DNA of 35,290 nucleotides from an uncultured bacterium (lineage in GTDB: Bacteria; Acidobacteriota; Thermoanaerobaculia; Multivoradales; J023). The notes under the pieces are model-generated. The model saw only the letters and a program-made list of their open reading frames with translations, was not told the origin of the DNA and made no database searches. The position numbers and the translations under genes were made by a program. Location of the stretch: positions 1 through 35,290 of the forward strand of contig CALFAM010000289.1 of the NCBI GenBank assembly GCA_937948815.1, in the 5' to 3' direction. This document shows positions 8,119 through 20,691 of this stretch, piece by piece; position 1 is the stretch's first letter, and each line of letters starts with the position of its first letter.

Positions 8119-8566
8119 GCCACAACAAGCAGCCGGTCGGCGTCCATCCGCCACGAAGCAGTACGGGATCTATCTGGCGCTCGCCGTCGGAAGTTTCGTC
8201 CTTCTTCTCGCTGTCGGTCTTTGGCCGACCCGCAGGCTCGGGGGCGCAGATGCCACCCTGGCCATGGTTGCGGGCTGTGGAGCCAGCCTCGCGGGATCGC
8301 TGCTCGGCAGCATTCCGATCTGGCTGGCGCGAGGAGTCGGTCTACCGGCAGCTTTGCCGGCAGTACTGGGCTCTCTCGGTCTACGGATGGCGGTGTCGAT
8401 CGGGCTTGGTGTGGCGTTCGTCGCCGTGCTGGGTTTGGCGGTGACACCGACACTGCTCTGGCTGGCGATCAGCCACGCGGTGTTGTTGTTCAGCGACGTG
8501 TGGCTGGCAATCGGTGCCGTTCGAGAGGCGCCCGCGGGTGCGACCGATCAGGTCAGAGCGTCGTAG
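8102..8566 (+). CDS. atpI: ATP synthase subunit I-like membrane protein
   Basis: About 154 residues with four hydrophobic segments (IYLALAVGSFVLLLAVGLW; LAMVAGCGASLAGSLLGSI; ALPAVLGSLGLRMAVSIGLG; LLWLAISHAVLLFSDVWLAI). Its position between atpZ and atpB and the four-helix layout fit the poorly conserved ATP synthase I chain family. The start is not settled: GTG at 8102 or 8111 would overlap the atpZ stop (8116-8118) by only 17 or 8 bp, whereas ATG 8060 would overlap by 59 bp. GGAG at 8086-8089 could serve the GTGs. The identity rests mainly on context. Confidence 0.7.
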   Translation: MQTVVEPQQAAGRRPSATKQYGIYLALAVGSFVLLLAVGLWPTRRLGGADATLAMVAGCGASLAGSLLGSIPIWLARGVGLPAALPAVLGSLGLRMAVSIGLGVAFVAVLGLAVTPTLLWLAISHAVLLFSDVWLAIGAVREAPAGATDQVRAS

Positions 8567-8642
8567 GTCTTGAATCGTCGGTCTTCGAGGAAAACGAACC
8601 CCACACCGGAATCGTGGGCTCGGAAGAGATGGATAGCAAGCG

Positions 8643-9509
8643 ATGAGTGCGACAGGGAACAATCCGCTCAGCCATGTGCTGCCGCATCCGATCGAAACGG
8701 CACAAGCCGACCTCGGTCTCTTGACGCCACAGGGTGAGATCACTCTGCTCAGCGACCAGATCGTGATGATGATCGTCGCGGGCGTCCTCCTGATGTTGGT
8801 GATCCCGCGCGCGGTTCGTAAGCGCCGGAAGGATCCAGAGACCGGCAAATTCGTGCTGACCGGTATGGGCAACGCCGTCGAGGCGATCTGCACCTACTTC
8901 CGCGACGAGGTGGCTCGTCCCGCGCTCGGCCCGTACACAGATCGCTTCATCAAGTACATCTGGAGCGCCTTCTTCTTCGTCGTCACGATCAACCTGCTCG
9001 GCTTGCTGCCGCTCGGAACCGTGACGCCGGCGATTCTCGGTGGCTTGCACATCGGGGGTACGGCCACGGCCAACATTTGGGTCACCGCCACCCTCGCTTT
9101 GCTGACCCTCTTTCTCATGGTCTTCAACGGCCTGCGCTTGGGTGGCGTCGACTACCTGAAGCACTTCATGCCCGGCCCGGCGTTTCTGGCGCCGCTGATG
9201 ATCTTCTTGGAAGTCATCGGCCTGATCTCGAAGACGGTCGCGCTCGCGTTGCGCCTGTTCGCGAACATGGTCGCGGGTCATATCCTGCTGGCCGTCTTGA
9301 TCAGCATGATCCTGACCGCGGGTCAGGCATTGGGCACCGGCGGAGGGCTCGTGATTGCCGCGATCGTGGTCGCCAGCAGTGTGGCCGTGAGCATGCTGGA
9401 GATCTTCGTCGCCTTTTTGCAAGCCTTCATCTTCACGTACCTGACGACGCTGTTCATCGGCATGTCCGTGAATGTTCACCATGATCATGAGGAGGCTTCG
9501 GCCCACTGA
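8643..9509 (+). CDS. atpB: F0F1 ATP synthase subunit a
   Basis: 288 residues, five or six membrane helices. It provides the half-channels next to the c-ring; the essential arginine is Arg204 in LALRLFANMVAGH. Other family landmarks are FIKYIWSAFFFVVTINLLGL and the C-terminal EIFVAFLQAFIFTYLTTLFI. The N-terminal HVLPHPIET and 'LLTPQGEITLLSDQIVMMIV' segment is a little longer than in enterobacteria but common in deltaproteobacterial and acidobacterial types. It is followed by 136 bp containing a GC-rich hairpin before atpE. Confidence 0.95.
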   Translation: MSATGNNPLSHVLPHPIETAQADLGLLTPQGEITLLSDQIVMMIVAGVLLMLVIPRAVRKRRKDPETGKFVLTGMGNAVEAICTYFRDEVARPALGPYTDRFIKYIWSAFFFVVTINLLGLLPLGTVTPAILGGLHIGGTATANIWVTATLALLTLFLMVFNGLRLGGVDYLKHFMPGPAFLAPLMIFLEVIGLISKTVALALRLFANMVAGHILLAVLISMILTAGQALGTGGGLVIAAIVVASSVAVSMLEIFVAFLQAFIFTYLTTLFIGMSVNVHHDHEEASAH

Positions 9510-9537
9510 TCCAGCGCGACTGTTGCGCAATACCTGA

Positions 9538-9969
<432 letters not shown>

Positions 9970-10100
9970 ACCGTTCGGGCGAGGTCGAACGTTGCCGCGC
10001 GTCGGTCGCCGGCACGTGCTTCCTCTCCCGAAGCCGGCGTCTGCCGGCGCGCAAAGATCAACCGACCGCGGCGTAGTCGCGGCGACCTTCGGCGGAAGAG

Positions 10101-10733
10101 ATGACGATGAGAAGAAGGCACGAAGCGCGAAAGCTGAGCATGCCCGCGCGTTTGTTCGTGGCGCTGGTGTCGCTGGCGCTCGTATCGCTGGCACTGGCGC
10201 CGTCCGTGTGGGCGGCGGGCGGGGGCGGCGAAAACAACCTGTTCGCGGGCGACCTGGGGAACATTCTCTGGACCCTGGTCATCTTCGGGCTGGTTCTGTT
10301 CGTCCTCGGCAAGTTTGCCTGGGGGCCCATCCTTCAGAATCTGCAGCAGCGTGAGACGTTCATTCACGACGCTCTGGCCAAGGCCAAGGGTGACCGTGAT
10401 GCCGCCGAAGCGAAGCTGGCAGAGTACGAGGGCATTCTCAACGAGGCCCGTGCGGAAGCGACCGCAATCGTCGAAGAGGGCCGCCGGGACGCCCAGGTGC
10501 TCCGCGCCAAGATCGAAGAGACGGCGCGGACCGAAGCCGACAAGACTCTCGAGCGTGCCAAGCGAGAGATCGATATCGCGACCGAGACAGCGAAGAAAGA
10601 GCTGTACACGGTATCGGGAGAGCTCGCCACGCGGATCGCATCGAAGATCGTGCGTCGTGAGCTCGCGGACGCGGATCACCAGCGCCTGATCGACGAGTCG
10701 ATCAGCGAGATCCAGCAGCTCGGTACGAACTGA
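10101..10733 (+). CDS. atpF: F0F1 ATP synthase subunit b with signal-peptide-like N-terminus
   Basis: 210 residues. After a basic N-terminus and a hydrophobic run ending SVWAAGGGG (residues about 15-39, resembling a signal peptide) comes the usual single membrane anchor NILWTLVIFGLVLFVLGKFA, then a long charged coiled coil rich in Glu/Ala/Arg to the end. It forms the peripheral stalk with delta. Only one b gene is present; there is no b-prime. GGAAGAG abuts ATG 10101, and a second ATG at 10107 has better spacing, so the start may be two codons later. The gene ends 7 bp before atpH. Confidence 0.93.
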   Translation: MTMRRRHEARKLSMPARLFVALVSLALVSLALAPSVWAAGGGGENNLFAGDLGNILWTLVIFGLVLFVLGKFAWGPILQNLQQRETFIHDALAKAKGDRDAAEAKLAEYEGILNEARAEATAIVEEGRRDAQVLRAKIEETARTEADKTLERAKREIDIATETAKKELYTVSGELATRIASKIVRRELADADHQRLIDESISEIQQLGTN

Positions 10734-10740
10734 GGCGACC

Positions 10741-11328
10741 ATGGCCAACCGAGACGAAAAAAGCCTGGCAGCGGCCCGTGTCTACGGCCTGTCGCTGCTC
10801 GAGCTGGCGGAACGGTCGGGCGCGGCCCAGGCTCTGGGTGAGGAATTGCTCGATCTGGGGCAGCTACTCGACCGTGACGAGAAGCTCCGGGCGTTCTTCG
10901 GCAGCCCGCTGGTCGACGCGGACACGCGCCGCGGCATGATCGAGAAGACCTTCCGGGGACGGGCGAGTGACTTGTTGGTCGATGGCCTGCAGGTGCTCAA
11001 CCGCCACGGTCGGATCAGCCTGCTGGAAAACGTAATCGAGGCCTATCGGACGGGCTACCAGGCTCGCCAGGGGCACGTCGATGTCCAAGTTCGGTCGGCC
11101 GTGCCGCTCAGCGACGGCCAACGCCGGGAGCTGGCGGCGGCGGTGAATGCAATCGATGGCCGCACCGCGGATCTCATCGAGACGGTCGATCCCAGCATGC
11201 TCGGCGGGCTGGTCGTCCGCATCGGCGATCGGAAGATCGATACCAGCGTAGCGAAAGATCTGAGAACCGTGCGTGCCCAGCTTGCCGATCGGGCAGCGCG
11301 CGAGATCCTGGCGGATCGTGTGGCCTAG
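10741..11328 (+). CDS. atpH: F0F1 ATP synthase subunit delta
   Basis: 195 residues, OSCP/delta family. An N-terminal helical domain (AAARVYGLSLLELAERSG ... FFGSPLVD) is followed by a C-terminal domain with VDVQVRSAVPLSD and the signature around DPSMLGGLVVRIGDRKID. It sits on top of the F1 head and joins it to the b stalk. It is tightly spaced after atpF and before atpA, as in most atp operons; a modest TGAGG precedes the ATG. Confidence 0.93.
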   Translation: MANRDEKSLAAARVYGLSLLELAERSGAAQALGEELLDLGQLLDRDEKLRAFFGSPLVDADTRRGMIEKTFRGRASDLLVDGLQVLNRHGRISLLENVIEAYRTGYQARQGHVDVQVRSAVPLSDGQRRELAAAVNAIDGRTADLIETVDPSMLGGLVVRIGDRKIDTSVAKDLRTVRAQLADRAAREILADRVA

Positions 11329-11379
11329 CCAAAGCGGCTCGGCGGCGCATGGAAGTCGGCGCCTTAGAGGAACAATCCC

Positions 11380-13101
<1,722 letters not shown>

Positions 13102-13137
13102 GCCCGCCAACGCGACCACTGAACGGACTCGACGCTC

Positions 13138-14010
13138 ATGGCCAATCGAAGAGACCTCGTCAAACGGCGAAAAGCGGTGCGCAACATCCGCAAGATCACG
13201 CGCACCATGCAAATGATCGCGACCGCGCGCTTCCAAGCGGCGCTCAACCGCGCCGTTGCCACCAAGCCGTACAGCGAGAAGCTGGCCGAGTTGGTGAAGG
13301 ACCTGGCGCGTGGCGCGGGTGGTATCGACCACCCGCTCATGCGGACGGTGGAAGGCGTCGATCGCAAGGCGCTGGTGGTGTTGACGTCGAACCGTGGCTT
13401 CTGCGGCGGTTTCAACGCCAACGTGTTGCGCGCGGCGGCTGGGCTCATCGACGGCCATGAAGGCGACGTCGATGTCCATATGGTCGGCAAGAAGGGCGTC
13501 AACTACTTCAACTACAACAAGCGCGAGATGGCGGCGGAGACGACCGACATCGAAGAGAAGCCGCGGTTCGACCAGGTCGAGCCGATCGCCAACGAGCTGA
13601 TCGACCGCTTCATTCAGGGTGAGATTGCCTCGGCACACGTCGCCTTCATGCGCTTTCACTCGGCTGGGCGGCAGACGGCTGAGATCCTGCAGCTTCTGCC
13701 GCTAACGGCGACTGCGGCCGACTCCGACGCGTCGACCCCGGCGTCAACCAGCGTCGAGTACGAGTTCTCGCCAGCCCCTGAAGCGCTGCTCGACGACTTG
13801 CTGCCGGCGAGCGTTCGTACGCAGCTCTTCCAGTGCTTCACGGATTCCGCGGTCAGCGAGCAAGTCGCGCGCATGGTTGCCATGAAGGCCGCCACCGACG
13901 CCGCGGGCGACATGATCAAGACCCTCACGCGCCAATACAACCGGGCTCGCCAGACATCGATCACGATGGAGCTACTCGACATCATCGGCGGCGCGACCGC
14001 GCTCGCCTGA
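13138..14010 (+). CDS. atpG: F0F1 ATP synthase subunit gamma
   Basis: 290 residues, the central rotor shaft. The N-terminal coiled-coil strand begins RRDLVKRRKAVRNIRKITRTM, the Rossmann-like middle has LVVLTSNRGFCGGFNANVLR, and the C-terminal coil ends NRARQTSITMELLDIIGGA, all family hallmarks. A short acidic/Ser-Thr linker (TATAADSDASTPASTSVEY, near 200) is less conserved. It lies between atpA and atpD in the usual order. Confidence 0.96.
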   Translation: MANRRDLVKRRKAVRNIRKITRTMQMIATARFQAALNRAVATKPYSEKLAELVKDLARGAGGIDHPLMRTVEGVDRKALVVLTSNRGFCGGFNANVLRAAAGLIDGHEGDVDVHMVGKKGVNYFNYNKREMAAETTDIEEKPRFDQVEPIANELIDRFIQGEIASAHVAFMRFHSAGRQTAEILQLLPLTATAADSDASTPASTSVEYEFSPAPEALLDDLLPASVRTQLFQCFTDSAVSEQVARMVAMKAATDAAGDMIKTLTRQYNRARQTSITMELLDIIGGATALA

Positions 14011-14060
14011 CCCCCTTCGGGCGAATCGACCGAGCATCTATCAAGCTCTTTCAGACATGA

Positions 14061-15536
<1,476 letters not shown>

Positions 15537-15591
15537 GGCCTGAGATTTTCACCGATAGACGCCCCACAAATCGGCGAAGGACAACGATCCC

Positions 15592-16020
15592 ATGGCGAAT
15601 CCGAAAGCCTTTTCAGTGAGCGTGGTCACCCCGGAAGAGGCCGTGATCGAGCGCGACGACGCAAGCATGGTGATCGTGCCCGCGCACGACGGCGAGATCG
15701 GCGTGATGCGCGGGCACGCGCCGATCCTCCTGCGCCTCGGCATTGGTGCCTTGCGGGTCGAGCTGGCTGACGGCAAGAAGCAGACGTATTACGTCGATGG
15801 TGGTTTTGCCCAAATGGTGGACAACCGCCTGACCGTCTTGACCGAGCAAGCCAAGGATCCCGCGGAACTGGATGCCGCTGCTGCCAAGGAAGCGTGGGAG
15901 CAGATCCGCAATGAGCCGATCGCTGACGAGCGCGCGGCGCGGCGCCGCCATGACGCCATGCAGCGTGCCCAGGTCCAGAGGCGCATGGCACGCGCCCAGT
16001 CGTCGGGCTCAATCGGTTGA
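15592..16020 (+). CDS. atpC: F0F1 ATP synthase subunit epsilon
   Basis: 142 residues. The N-terminal beta-sandwich has SVVTPEEAVIERDDASMVIVPAHDGEIGVMRGHAPIL and the GFAQMVDNRLTVLTEQA strand; the C-terminal helical pair (about 90-142) can act as an inhibitory arm in this family. It is the last gene of the atp operon, 64 bp after atpD, with a weak ribosome site. Strong atp hallmarks make the call secure despite its small size. Confidence 0.94.
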   Translation: MANPKAFSVSVVTPEEAVIERDDASMVIVPAHDGEIGVMRGHAPILLRLGIGALRVELADGKKQTYYVDGGFAQMVDNRLTVLTEQAKDPAELDAAAAKEAWEQIRNEPIADERAARRRHDAMQRAQVQRRMARAQSSGSIG

Positions 16021-16104
16021 CGCGGTCGGCGGATCGAGCACGATCCGGCTGGTCCCCCGCCTTGTTTCCCACACGCCTCGCGAGTCCCGGATTCGCTCTG
16101 GATG

Positions 16105-16133
16105 CTTCCCGTTGCGTCGTCTGCGGCGGGAAG
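16105..16133 (+). terminator. terminator-like hairpin after the atp operon
   Basis: CTTCCCGTTGC pairs with GCGGCGGGAAG (11 bp including two G-T wobbles; loop of 7), about 85 bases after the atpC stop. No T-run follows, so it would be an atypical intrinsic terminator or a 3'-end stabiliser. Confidence 0.4.
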
Positions 16134-16286
16134 TGATCATGATCGTGGCATGCGCATAGGCGACTTGGGGCTGTGTTACGATTCACGCCGCCATAGCCCT
16201 GCGTACGATGTCCCGCCTCCGTACGCTCTGGTACTGAGGTCGGATCATCCACGGGCCCTTCACCCGGGTGCCTGCAGACGGGGACA

Positions 16287-17636
16287 ATGCGTAGAAATCG
16301 TCGTGTGATCGATCAGAACCGGCGCCGCGCGGTTCTCCGTACAGGCCTTCTCTCGGTCGTGCTCACGGCCGCAATCGGTTCATTCATCCTGTTTCGACCG
16401 GCGCCGCGCTCTGGCGAGCGAGTCGAGCTTCAGGCCACGCCGAGGCCGCAGCCCGTCGTCGAGCTGCCGGCACTCGCCGCGGACACCTCTCTCCCGAAAC
16501 CGTTTTCCGTTGAATCCGGCCAGACTCTGAGTGGCCTGCTGTCCGAGCTCGAGGTGCCAACCCACGAGCAACCGGCCGCGGTCGAAGCGCTCGCCGAGTT
16601 CATCGACATTCGCCGTCTGCGTCCCGGTACATCGGGTCTCGCGTATCGCGACGACCATGGCAGGCTCAGCAGCGTGCGCATGCGCTTGCGCAACGGCTGG
16701 GTCGAGCTGGCGCACATGGCGGATGACTGGCAGGCTCAGTTCCGAAGTTTCTCGCGCCGGGTCGCACTTGCCCGCAGCGCAGGAACCGTCAATGGTCCCC
16801 TGGAGCAGGCTGTTCGGATGTCGGGAGCATCTCCTGAGATCACATACAAGATGGCCGACGTGCTCCAGTGGGATCTCGACTTCAACCGTGACCTGCGGCT
16901 CGGCGATCAATTTGAAGTGCTCTATGAGCAGGTCTACCTGGATGATTCGAACGTCGGCTCGGGCGCTGTGATGGCCCTTACCTACGAGAATCGAGGGCAG
17001 CGCTATGAGGCCTATCGATTCGAGGACGCCTACTACGATCACGAAGGGCGGCCTTTGCAGAAGATGTTCTTGCGTTCACCACTACCGTTTTCGCGGGTGA
17101 CGTCGCGCTTCTCGAAGCGTCGCTTCCATCCCGTTCTCAAGGTGCACCGGCCCCACTGGGGAGTCGACTACGGAGCGCCGACCGGCACGCCGGTGCGTGC
17201 CACGGCCGGCGGGCACGTTGCGTTCGCGGGACGAAAAGGCGGGGCTGGCAACATGGTCGAGCTTCGCCACGTCGGCGGATACCGCACGGCCTATTTGCAT
17301 CTCTCGCGCTTTGCCAAGGGCGTCCGGTCCGGAAGCCGTGTGGCGCAGGGAGATCTCATCGGCTACGTCGGATCGACTGGACTCTCCACGGGTCCCCACC
17401 TGGACTATCGGGTCAAGAAGGACGGCAAGTGGATCGATCCGCTCTCGATCCACCTGCGTCCGGCACCGCCGATTCCGGACGACCGAATGCCCGCGTTTCG
17501 AGCTCAGCGCGACATGCTTCGTCAGCAGCTCGATGCCCGCGCTGAACAGGATCCCACGGTCGCCGTACCAAGCGCTGCACAGATCACGGCCGCTCTCGAA
17601 GTGCCGGGCGGCACGCCCGCCGAGCGGACCCGTTGA
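16287..17636 (+). CDS. M23-family (LytM-type) peptidoglycan endopeptidase, membrane-anchored
   Basis: 449 residues. One N-terminal membrane segment (about 16-34, AVLRTGLLSVVLTAAIGSF), a periplasmic LysM-like/OapA-like region beginning SLPKPFSVESGQTLSGLL, a middle domain like those of MepM-type enzymes, and an M23 domain (about 275-395). Zn-site motif HWGVDYG gives His290 and Asp294; His338 is in AYLHLSRF and His371 in TGPHLDYRV. The final motif is H-x-D rather than the usual H-x-H, a variant found in some M23 enzymes that can still bind metal. The family cuts peptide crosslinks in peptidoglycan; activity is likely but not certain. It is followed by a GHMP kinase 75 bp downstream. Confidence 0.9.
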   Translation: MRRNRRVIDQNRRRAVLRTGLLSVVLTAAIGSFILFRPAPRSGERVELQATPRPQPVVELPALAADTSLPKPFSVESGQTLSGLLSELEVPTHEQPAAVEALAEFIDIRRLRPGTSGLAYRDDHGRLSSVRMRLRNGWVELAHMADDWQAQFRSFSRRVALARSAGTVNGPLEQAVRMSGASPEITYKMADVLQWDLDFNRDLRLGDQFEVLYEQVYLDDSNVGSGAVMALTYENRGQRYEAYRFEDAYYDHEGRPLQKMFLRSPLPFSRVTSRFSKRRFHPVLKVHRPHWGVDYGAPTGTPVRATAGGHVAFAGRKGGAGNMVELRHVGGYRTAYLHLSRFAKGVRSGSRVAQGDLIGYVGSTGLSTGPHLDYRVKKDGKWIDPLSIHLRPAPPIPDDRMPAFRAQRDMLRQQLDARAEQDPTVAVPSAAQITAALEVPGGTPAERTR

Positions 17637-17711
17637 GGGACACCGGCGGGCGCTTTCGGTAAGCGGGCTCGCGGATGACGAGCAACAGCCAACCGTTCCG
17701 GCGAGGCTAAG

Positions 17712-18731
17712 ATGAGCACGCGATCGACACATGCCTTGGCCAGCGCCAGTGCGCGCACGGGCTGCCGGGTCGACCTGGCTGGCGGCACCCTCGATATCTG
17801 GCCCCTCGGGCTTCTTCATCGCCAGGCAACGACGGTCAACGTCGCGATTTCAGTGGTTGCCGAGGCGTCGGTTGCGCCGCGAGCGGGGGGCGGCTACGCC
17901 GTCTCCGCGGGAGCGCAGACCCTCGAAGCCGAGACGCTCTCGGCGCTCGCCCGTCATGACGATGCGCGCCTCGCCGCCGCGGTCGCGGACGCGTTCACCT
18001 TGCCGCCGGCAGAGATTCGGCTGCACAGTGATTCACCCCGTGGCGCGGGTCTGGGTGCCAGCTCGGCCCTCGGAGTCGCCCTGGTTGCCGCGATCGAGCA
18101 TGGCCTCGGCTTGGAGCCGTCGTCTGCCCGTCATCGCGCCGCGCTGGTCCGGGATCTCGAGGCCCGCATGATGGGACGGCCGACCGGAACCCAGGACCAC
18201 TACGCGCCGCTCCTGGGCGGGGCGCTGGCGATTCGCTATCCGGTGGGCGGGATCGAAGCGCGCCGCTTGGACGTCGATCTCGCGGCGCTCGGCGCGCGCC
18301 TGATCGTCTCGTTTTCGGGCAAGAGCCACATCTCCGCCGACGCCAACTGGGGCATCGTGCGCCGCCGTCTCGACGGAGACGAAGCGTCAGTCGCCTCGTT
18401 CGAAGGAATTGCGCGCGCGGCATCGGCCCTTGCTGATGCGCTGGCTGAAGGCGACTGGCCCGAAGTGGGCCGCCTGATGGCGGTCGAGTGGTCCCACAGG
18501 AAGACGCTGGCCGAGGAGGTCAGCACGCCGGAGGTCGACCGCATGCTCGAAGCAGCGACTGAAGCCGGTGCGTGGGGTGGAAAGGTCTGTGGTGCGGGCG
18601 GGGGAGGCTGCGTGGCGGTGCTTGCACCGCCCGCGCGAAGAGCCGACGTGCTCGCGGCCCTGGAGCGCGCCGGCGGTACGACAATCGATGCCGCACCGAC
18701 GGCTGAAGGAATTCGCCTGGTCGAGGGCTAG
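17712..18731 (+). CDS. GHMP-family sugar kinase (HddA-like)
   Basis: 339 residues. N-terminal GCRVDLAGGTLDIWP is the sugar-binding signature of GHMP kinases, GAGLGASSALG (111-121) is the phosphate-binding loop, and the C-terminal GKVCGAGGGGC motif (about 291-301) is typical of the heptose-7-phosphate kinase/fucokinase-like branch. It probably phosphorylates a sugar or sugar phosphate for cell-surface polysaccharide; the substrate cannot be fixed. GAGG precedes the ATG. Its stop overlaps the stop of the convergent XRE gene in the shared tetramer CTAG (18728-18731). Confidence 0.87.
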   Translation: MSTRSTHALASASARTGCRVDLAGGTLDIWPLGLLHRQATTVNVAISVVAEASVAPRAGGGYAVSAGAQTLEAETLSALARHDDARLAAAVADAFTLPPAEIRLHSDSPRGAGLGASSALGVALVAAIEHGLGLEPSSARHRAALVRDLEARMMGRPTGTQDHYAPLLGGALAIRYPVGGIEARRLDVDLAALGARLIVSFSGKSHISADANWGIVRRRLDGDEASVASFEGIARAASALADALAEGDWPEVGRLMAVEWSHRKTLAEEVSTPEVDRMLEAATEAGAWGGKVCGAGGGGCVAVLAPPARRADVLAALERAGGTTIDAAPTAEGIRLVEG

Positions 18732-19153
18732 GCCGTCCCGTTGCTGCGAACGGGGATCGCCTCGGTGGCGTCGGCAGATGAGGAAGCGTCGCTCGCGGCA
18801 CGCTCGTTGCCAGCGGATTGGGCTCGCTTGAAGGCCACGAACTCCTCGACCTCGCGACGGACATCTGACGAGAGATTCTTGACGTCGCGAACCAGGCGGA
18901 CGTCTCGCGGGGTCAAGGACTCCCGTGCGACGTCGTCGAAGAACTCACCGATCGATACGTTGAACTCGGCGAGGATCTTGAAGAGTGTGTCGAGGCTGAC
19001 GCGATACTCGCCCTTCTCCATACGCGAGAGGTCAGATTGCTGAATTCCGATCCGAGCAGCAAGCTCGGTTTGGGTCAGCTTGCGTTCCTTGCGGAGCCTA
19101 CGAATGCGTGGGCCGACGAGCTCGACCTGGCGAATCTTTCGTACGAACACCAT
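18728..19153 (-). CDS. XRE-family transcriptional regulator
   Basis: 141 residues. A Cro/CI-type helix-turn-helix (about 16-71) is clear: RIRRLRKERKLTQTELAARI, GIQQSDLSRMEKGEYRVSL, DTLFKILAEFNVSIGEFFDD. A helical segment follows (RDVRLVRDVKNLSSDVRREV) and a Ser/Ala/Asp-rich tail with no recognised sensor domain. The upstream promoter and palindrome (19235-19268) suggest autoregulation. It lies downstream of the TPR/secreted-protein pair on the same strand. Confidence 0.92.
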   Translation of the reverse strand: MVFVRKIRQVELVGPRIRRLRKERKLTQTELAARIGIQQSDLSRMEKGEYRVSLDTLFKILAEFNVSIGEFFDDVARESLTPRDVRLVRDVKNLSSDVRREVEEFVAFKRAQSAGNERAASDASSSADATEAIPVRSNGTA

Positions 19154-19234
19154 CGGTTCGCCTCCTGTTCTCTCGTGTAGCGGTTCGGCGGCCAGCTTGA
19201 GTGGACTGTCTGGGATGCCGACACGAACCTGAGC

Positions 19235-19268
19235 CCCAGATGCTACGTGAGCATCTGGGCTATGTCAA
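19235..19268 (-). promoter_or_regulatory. sigma-70-type promoter with overlapping palindromic operator for the XRE gene
   Basis: On the minus strand TTGACA (19268-19263) and TAGCAT (19245-19240) are separated by exactly 17 bases. The perfect palindrome CCCAGATGCT / AGCATCTGGG (19235-19244 and 19250-19259, 5-bp centre) fills the spacer and covers the -10. The predicted transcript start lies about 80 bases ahead of the XRE start codon. A palindrome lying on the promoter of an XRE gene is the usual arrangement for self-repression. Confidence 0.7.
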
Positions 19269-19326
19269 GTTGCGATGAGAAGGGCCCGGGGCTGGCGGTG
19301 CGCGTACGAAAGCGTCCTTCGAACGC

Positions 19327-20691
19327 TCAGCGACTGGCGGCGAGGGTTTCGAGCATGGCGCGCGCCGTTGCGAGGTCGAACGACTCACCAAGGGCCAAGC
19401 GTCGCTCGGGCCCCCAGCCCTCGTCGATCGATTCGACGTAGACGAGGTTGCTACCGTGTTGCCATGCGAGTACCGCATTACGGCCATCGACCGAGAGGTG
19501 GAGCTCGGCCTGCGCGCCAACGCCGAGGGGAGCGGGGCGTTCGGACAGGGTCGAAACCTTGAGCAAGTGGAAGCGCCCCGGCTGGTCCGGGCGCTCGATC
19601 TCGATGATCTCGAAGGGGGCGTCATCCTCGAGGCCGTGAGTTGCGATGCGGACGCCCTCGTTAATGATGTGGATTCGCGCCTGATCGGACAGCTCCGTAA
19701 GGTCCGTGAACGGCCCGACGAGGATCAATCGCGTCTCGAGCAGCGCTTCGCGAGAGCTCTCCGCGAGGTAGTCGAGACTCGCCTCGTGGAAGCCTTCGCC
19801 GTGATCGCGAATGAAGTCTGCGAGGGAGTCTGCGAGCGCTTCCAAGCTGGTTGCCCGCTGACCTTCAGTCTCGAGATGCGTGCGGATGGCATCACCCAAA
19901 TCGCCGAGCGCGCTCGGCAAGACCTCCGCCTCGAGGGTCACGACGCGGTCACCTGGCGTGGTCATGAAGCCGATCACGACGCTGTTGTGCCGGGGCCCAG
20001 GGCCGACCCGGACAACCTGCGACTGGTCGCGAATTCCGGCGCCTTCGATTTCGGAGACGAAGCTCGAAAGATCCCAGGTTGGATGCCACGTCCGGCGCAC
20101 CCCATTCTCGATCACGATCGGGGCGTAGCGCTTGAGGGTGCCACCCGAGGTCTCTTCCCACCAGACTGTGTGGAGTGTGGTGCGGGTCTCCTCAGCGGTT
20201 CGGTTCAGGTCACGGGTGACGGTTAGCTGTGGCTGTCCCTTGCGGGCAAATGGGTCGCCAGTGATCTCCAGCACGTCGATCCACTCACCATTCTGGAAGC
20301 TCGCGAGGTAGAGCAGGGGGTGCAGGTGGTGGAAAATGCCTTCCCAGAGCAGGAAGACGGTGTTGCTGCTCTGGACGTAGACCATCTGAGGGGCAAGCTC
20401 AGCGCTGCGCGAGCTGGTCTCCGGGACCAACTTGCGGGTGACGTTGCCTTCCGGCGTGATGATCTCGAGCGCGAGCACGCGGCTGTCGGCCGGTGCTTCG
20501 TGGGCGCCGGTGAAGAGCTCACCGTAGGTCGCGTCGATCAGCCGATAGATCGTGCCGTCTCGCCCGAGGACTTGCTGCGCGAACAGGGGCTCGCCGGAAG
20601 TGGACTGCGCGGGCGAAGCCTGGCCAGCAACCGGTCCGGCAGCGAGCACTGTGGCGACAAGAAGAGAAAAGAAAAGACGTCCCATCATCAT
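19327..20691 (-). CDS. exported protein, beta-propeller-like, unknown function
   Basis: 454 residues; I do not recognise a named family. A signal peptide (MMMGRLFFSLLVATVLAAGPVAG, cleaved near residue 23) points to export. Segments such as NTVFLLWEGIFHH...LYLASFQNGEWIDVLEI, TLHTVWWEETSGG and NAVLAWQHGSNLVYVESIDEGWG repeat a 'strand-W-strand-Y-----G-W' pattern that resembles sialidase/BNR-like propeller blades without Asp boxes; the fold is inferred. The middle (about 225-330) is helical and acidic. Its ATG overlaps the stop of the upstream TPR gene (ATGA, 20688-20691), so the two are translationally coupled and probably work together. Confidence 0.75.
   Translation of the reverse strand: MMMGRLFFSLLVATVLAAGPVAGQASPAQSTSGEPLFAQQVLGRDGTIYRLIDATYGELFTGAHEAPADSRVLALEIITPEGNVTRKLVPETSSRSAELAPQMVYVQSSNTVFLLWEGIFHHLHPLLYLASFQNGEWIDVLEITGDPFARKGQPQLTVTRDLNRTAEETRTTLHTVWWEETSGGTLKRYAPIVIENGVRRTWHPTWDLSSFVSEIEGAGIRDQSQVVRVGPGPRHNSVVIGFMTTPGDRVVTLEAEVLPSALGDLGDAIRTHLETEGQRATSLEALADSLADFIRDHGEGFHEASLDYLAESSREALLETRLILVGPFTDLTELSDQARIHIINEGVRIATHGLEDDAPFEIIEIERPDQPGRFHLLKVSTLSERPAPLGVGAQAELHLSVDGRNAVLAWQHGSNLVYVESIDEGWGPERRLALGESFDLATARAMLETLAASR

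Noticed and set aside
20409..20450. A sortase-like LPxTx signal in the exported protein (string LVPETSS)
   Set aside because: It is internal, not near the C-terminus, and has no following hydrophobic segment or basic tail.
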